NCBI RefSeq assembly: GCF_012184415.1
Contig: NZ_VTOX01000010.1
Coordinates: 62,001 to 126,000 of the forward strand
From: Ramlibacter lithotrophicus
GTDB lineage: Bacteria > Pseudomonadota > Gammaproteobacteria > Burkholderiales > Burkholderiaceae_C
DNA length: 64,000 nucleotides
Direction: 5' to 3'
In this document: piece by piece, positions 62,714 to 64,000 of the stretch
Numbering within the stretch: position 1 is the stretch's first letter
How the letters are laid out: the number at the start of each line of letters is the position of its first letter
The notes under the pieces: model-generated
Databases searched by the model: none
What the model saw: the letters and a program-made list of their open reading frames with translations, nothing else
Told to the model about the DNA's origin: nothing
Program-made: the position numbers and the translations under genes

Positions 62714-63085
62714 TCAGTGCGGCACGTCGCCGGCGTTGGCGGACGTCGAGCGTTCGAGCATCTGCGGCCGGGCCGAGTTGATCCAGGTCACCAGGGAAGC
62801 GCCTTTCTCGGTGACGGCGAACATCCCTTCCTCTTCCTGCAGGTGGCCGGTACCGACCAGGAACTGCAGCTTGCCGGCGAAGTCTTCCAGGTTTTCGTAG
62901 CGCTTCTCGAAGCGTGCCGCGATCAGGCTGCGGATATCGCTGCTGGAAGCTTGCGGCGTGGCGCTCATCACGGCCAGGATGCGCGCGCTCATGTTGCCGA
63001 CGTTGGAGGGGGTGAGCTCCGTGCAGACGGGAAAGCCCGCCGGGATGGAGCTGTTCTGCACGTGCCCGATGACCTCGATCTTCAT
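62714..63085 (-). CDS. Protein of unknown function
   Basis: 123 residues from the ATG at 63085, with AGGAGCATCTCC upstream. Opens with KIEVIGHVQNSSIPAGFPV, then helices with an N/S-rich stretch (SSSDIRSLIAARFEKRYENL) and LVGTGHLQEEEGMFAVTEKG. The middle looks like a small winged-helix-type domain, but no family is recognised. No operon partner except the DUF2817 gene downstream, 34 bases away. Confidence 0.65.
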   Translation of the reverse strand: MKIEVIGHVQNSSIPAGFPVCTELTPSNVGNMSARILAVMSATPQASSSDIRSLIAARFEKRYENLEDFAGKLQFLVGTGHLQEEEGMFAVTEKGASLVTWINSARPQMLERSTSANAGDVPH

Positions 63086-63240
63086 TGGAGATGCTCCTGA
63101 GTTTCGATGGTTGCTACGCAGGTCGCGCGGCCCGCCTTGTGCGCGGGCCGGCAAGCACATTAGAGCAGGAGCCGCGGCGCCCGTCGCCGGCCCGTGACAA
63201 TTTTTCGATGCAGGTCAACAGCGCGCTGCGGCGGCCCTGT

Positions 63241-64000
63241 TCATTCATCCAGGCAGGCGGGCCGGGCGGCGGGCAGCGAGAACCAAAAGGTCGCGCCACG
63301 TCCGGGCGCGCCTTCGGCCCAGACGCGCCCGCCCTGGCGCTCGATGGTCCGCTTGACGATCATGAGCCCGACCCCGGAACCGGGGAACGCCCGGGCCGAA
63401 GGCAGGCGCGTGAACAGGTCGAACAGGCGCTGGCCCTCTTCCGGGCCGAAGCCGATGCCGTTGTCGGCGACGCTGAAGACGCGCTCGCCCGCCAGGTCGG
63501 CGGCGGCAATGCGAACGACCGGTGCGGGCGCATGCGCCGAATACTTGAGCGCGTTGGATAGCAGGTTGGTCCACACCTGGCGCAATCCGGCGCTGTCGGC
63601 CTGGACGATCCCCAGCGGCGCCAGTTCGATCCGCACGGCGGGCGCCACCTGCAACTCCTGGAGCAGCTCGCGCACCAGGGCGTCGCAGTCGACGGGGACC
63701 CGCTCCAGTCCCATCCGCTCGGCGCGCGACAACTGCAGGAGGCCGTCGATGATCTGCTGCATCAGCCGCGCATTGGCGTCGATCCGCGCGGCATAGTGCG
63801 TCACCTTGTCGTAGTCGCCCGCGCTCACGGCATGGCCAAGCGCCTGGGCGAACCCCTGCAGCCGGCCGGCCGGCGACGAGAGGTCGTGTGCCACCGCATG
63901 GGTGAACATCTGCAGCGCGCGATTGGCGGATTCCAGCGCCCGCGTGCGCTCCTGCACCCGTGCATCGAGCTCCTGGTTCGCCGCTTCGAGCTGGCGCCGT
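63241..64000 (-). CDS. Sensor histidine kinase, C-terminal part (runs off the right edge)
   Basis: The minus-strand frame is open from the window edge at 64000 and ends at 63241, covering 252 residues. A coiled coil precedes the catalytic core (LEAANQELDARVQERTRALE). The phospho-acceptor histidine is in FTHAVAHDLSSPAGRL. The ATPase domain has the N-box WTNLLSNALKY, G1 box FSVADNGIGFG, F-box LFDLFTRL and G2 box PGSGVGLMIVKR. The sensing domain lies outside the window. A phytochrome/PAS-type HK853-like kinase is likely. Confidence 0.93.
   Translation of the reverse strand, partial: RRQLEAANQELDARVQERTRALESANRALQMFTHAVAHDLSSPAGRLQGFAQALGHAVSAGDYDKVTHYAARIDANARLMQQIIDGLLQLSRAERMGLERVPVDCDALVRELLQELQVAPAVRIELAPLGIVQADSAGLRQVWTNLLSNALKYSAHAPAPVVRIAAADLAGERVFSVADNGIGFGPEEGQRLFDLFTRLPSARAFPGSGVGLMIVKRTIERQGGRVWAEGAPGRGATFWFSLPAARPACLDE

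Overview
The window is very GC-rich, densely packed chromosomal DNA from a betaproteobacterium, most likely a Burkholderiales/Comamonadaceae member (Ramlibacter or Variovorax-like). This rests on a Bug-type (TctC) solute-binding protein, a PutA without the ribbon-helix-helix domain facing an Lrp-type regulator, small secreted proteins of a kind I associate with that group, and codon use ending in G or C. Genus is inference. I see no insertion sequence, phage, integrase or CRISPR array. The content is metabolic and stress-related.

Layout. 1-1.7 kb: start of a PAS sensor protein facing a stand-alone receiver, then two unrecognised small genes. 2.1-6.5 kb: a small secreted protein, then an operon for a three-subunit molybdenum hydroxylase (FAD, 2Fe-2S and Mo subunits) ending in a MoaD/ThiS-like protein. 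6.6 kb: tRNA-Arg(ACG). 6.8-10.5 kb: a 2-keto-3-deoxy sugar acid dehydratase and a P-type cation ATPase. 10.5-17.8 kb: a ten-gene minus-strand Mrp-type cation/proton antiporter operon with three MrpD/NuoL-like subunits and a split MrpA. 17.9-20.4 kb: a CoA-transferase/acyl-CoA dehydrogenase pair. 20.4-24.7 kb: putA and its divergent Lrp-type regulator. 24.7-31.9 kb: small proteins, an HU protein, an alpha/beta hydrolase, a YdjM-like membrane protein, an FtsH paralogue and a patatin-like protein.

32.0-36.4 kb: HutF-like deiminase, polar amino acid ABC transporter and IclR regulator in one run, suggesting regulated uptake and deimination of one compound. 36.5-40.7 kb: enolase-superfamily enzyme with an Asp/Glu racemase homologue, an acetyltransferase, and a RquA-like methyltransferase preceded by an 18-codon reading frame. 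40.8-44.6 kb: a MoxR AAA ATPase, a VWA protein broken by a frameshift, and a DUF364-type putative metal-chelation protein. 44.6-49.5 kb: an FNR-like palindrome, a permease-like membrane protein and the korAB 2-oxoacid:ferredoxin oxidoreductase.

49.6-64 kb: subtilisin-family protease, SRPBCC protein, Cys-rich FAD oxidoreductase facing an Lrp-type regulator across a region full of inverted repeats, LysR/Bug protein/galactonate dehydratase-like enzyme, an epimerase and apt, DUF3606 protein, class II aldolase, hemerythrin, a DUF2817 peptidase gene interrupted by an in-frame TGA, and the C-terminal part of a sensor histidine kinase.

Two genes (the VWA protein and the DUF2817 protein) are broken by a single-base event each. 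These are either assembly errors or real lesions. The least explained candidate system is the MoxR-VWA-DUF364 cassette at 40.8-44.6 kb.
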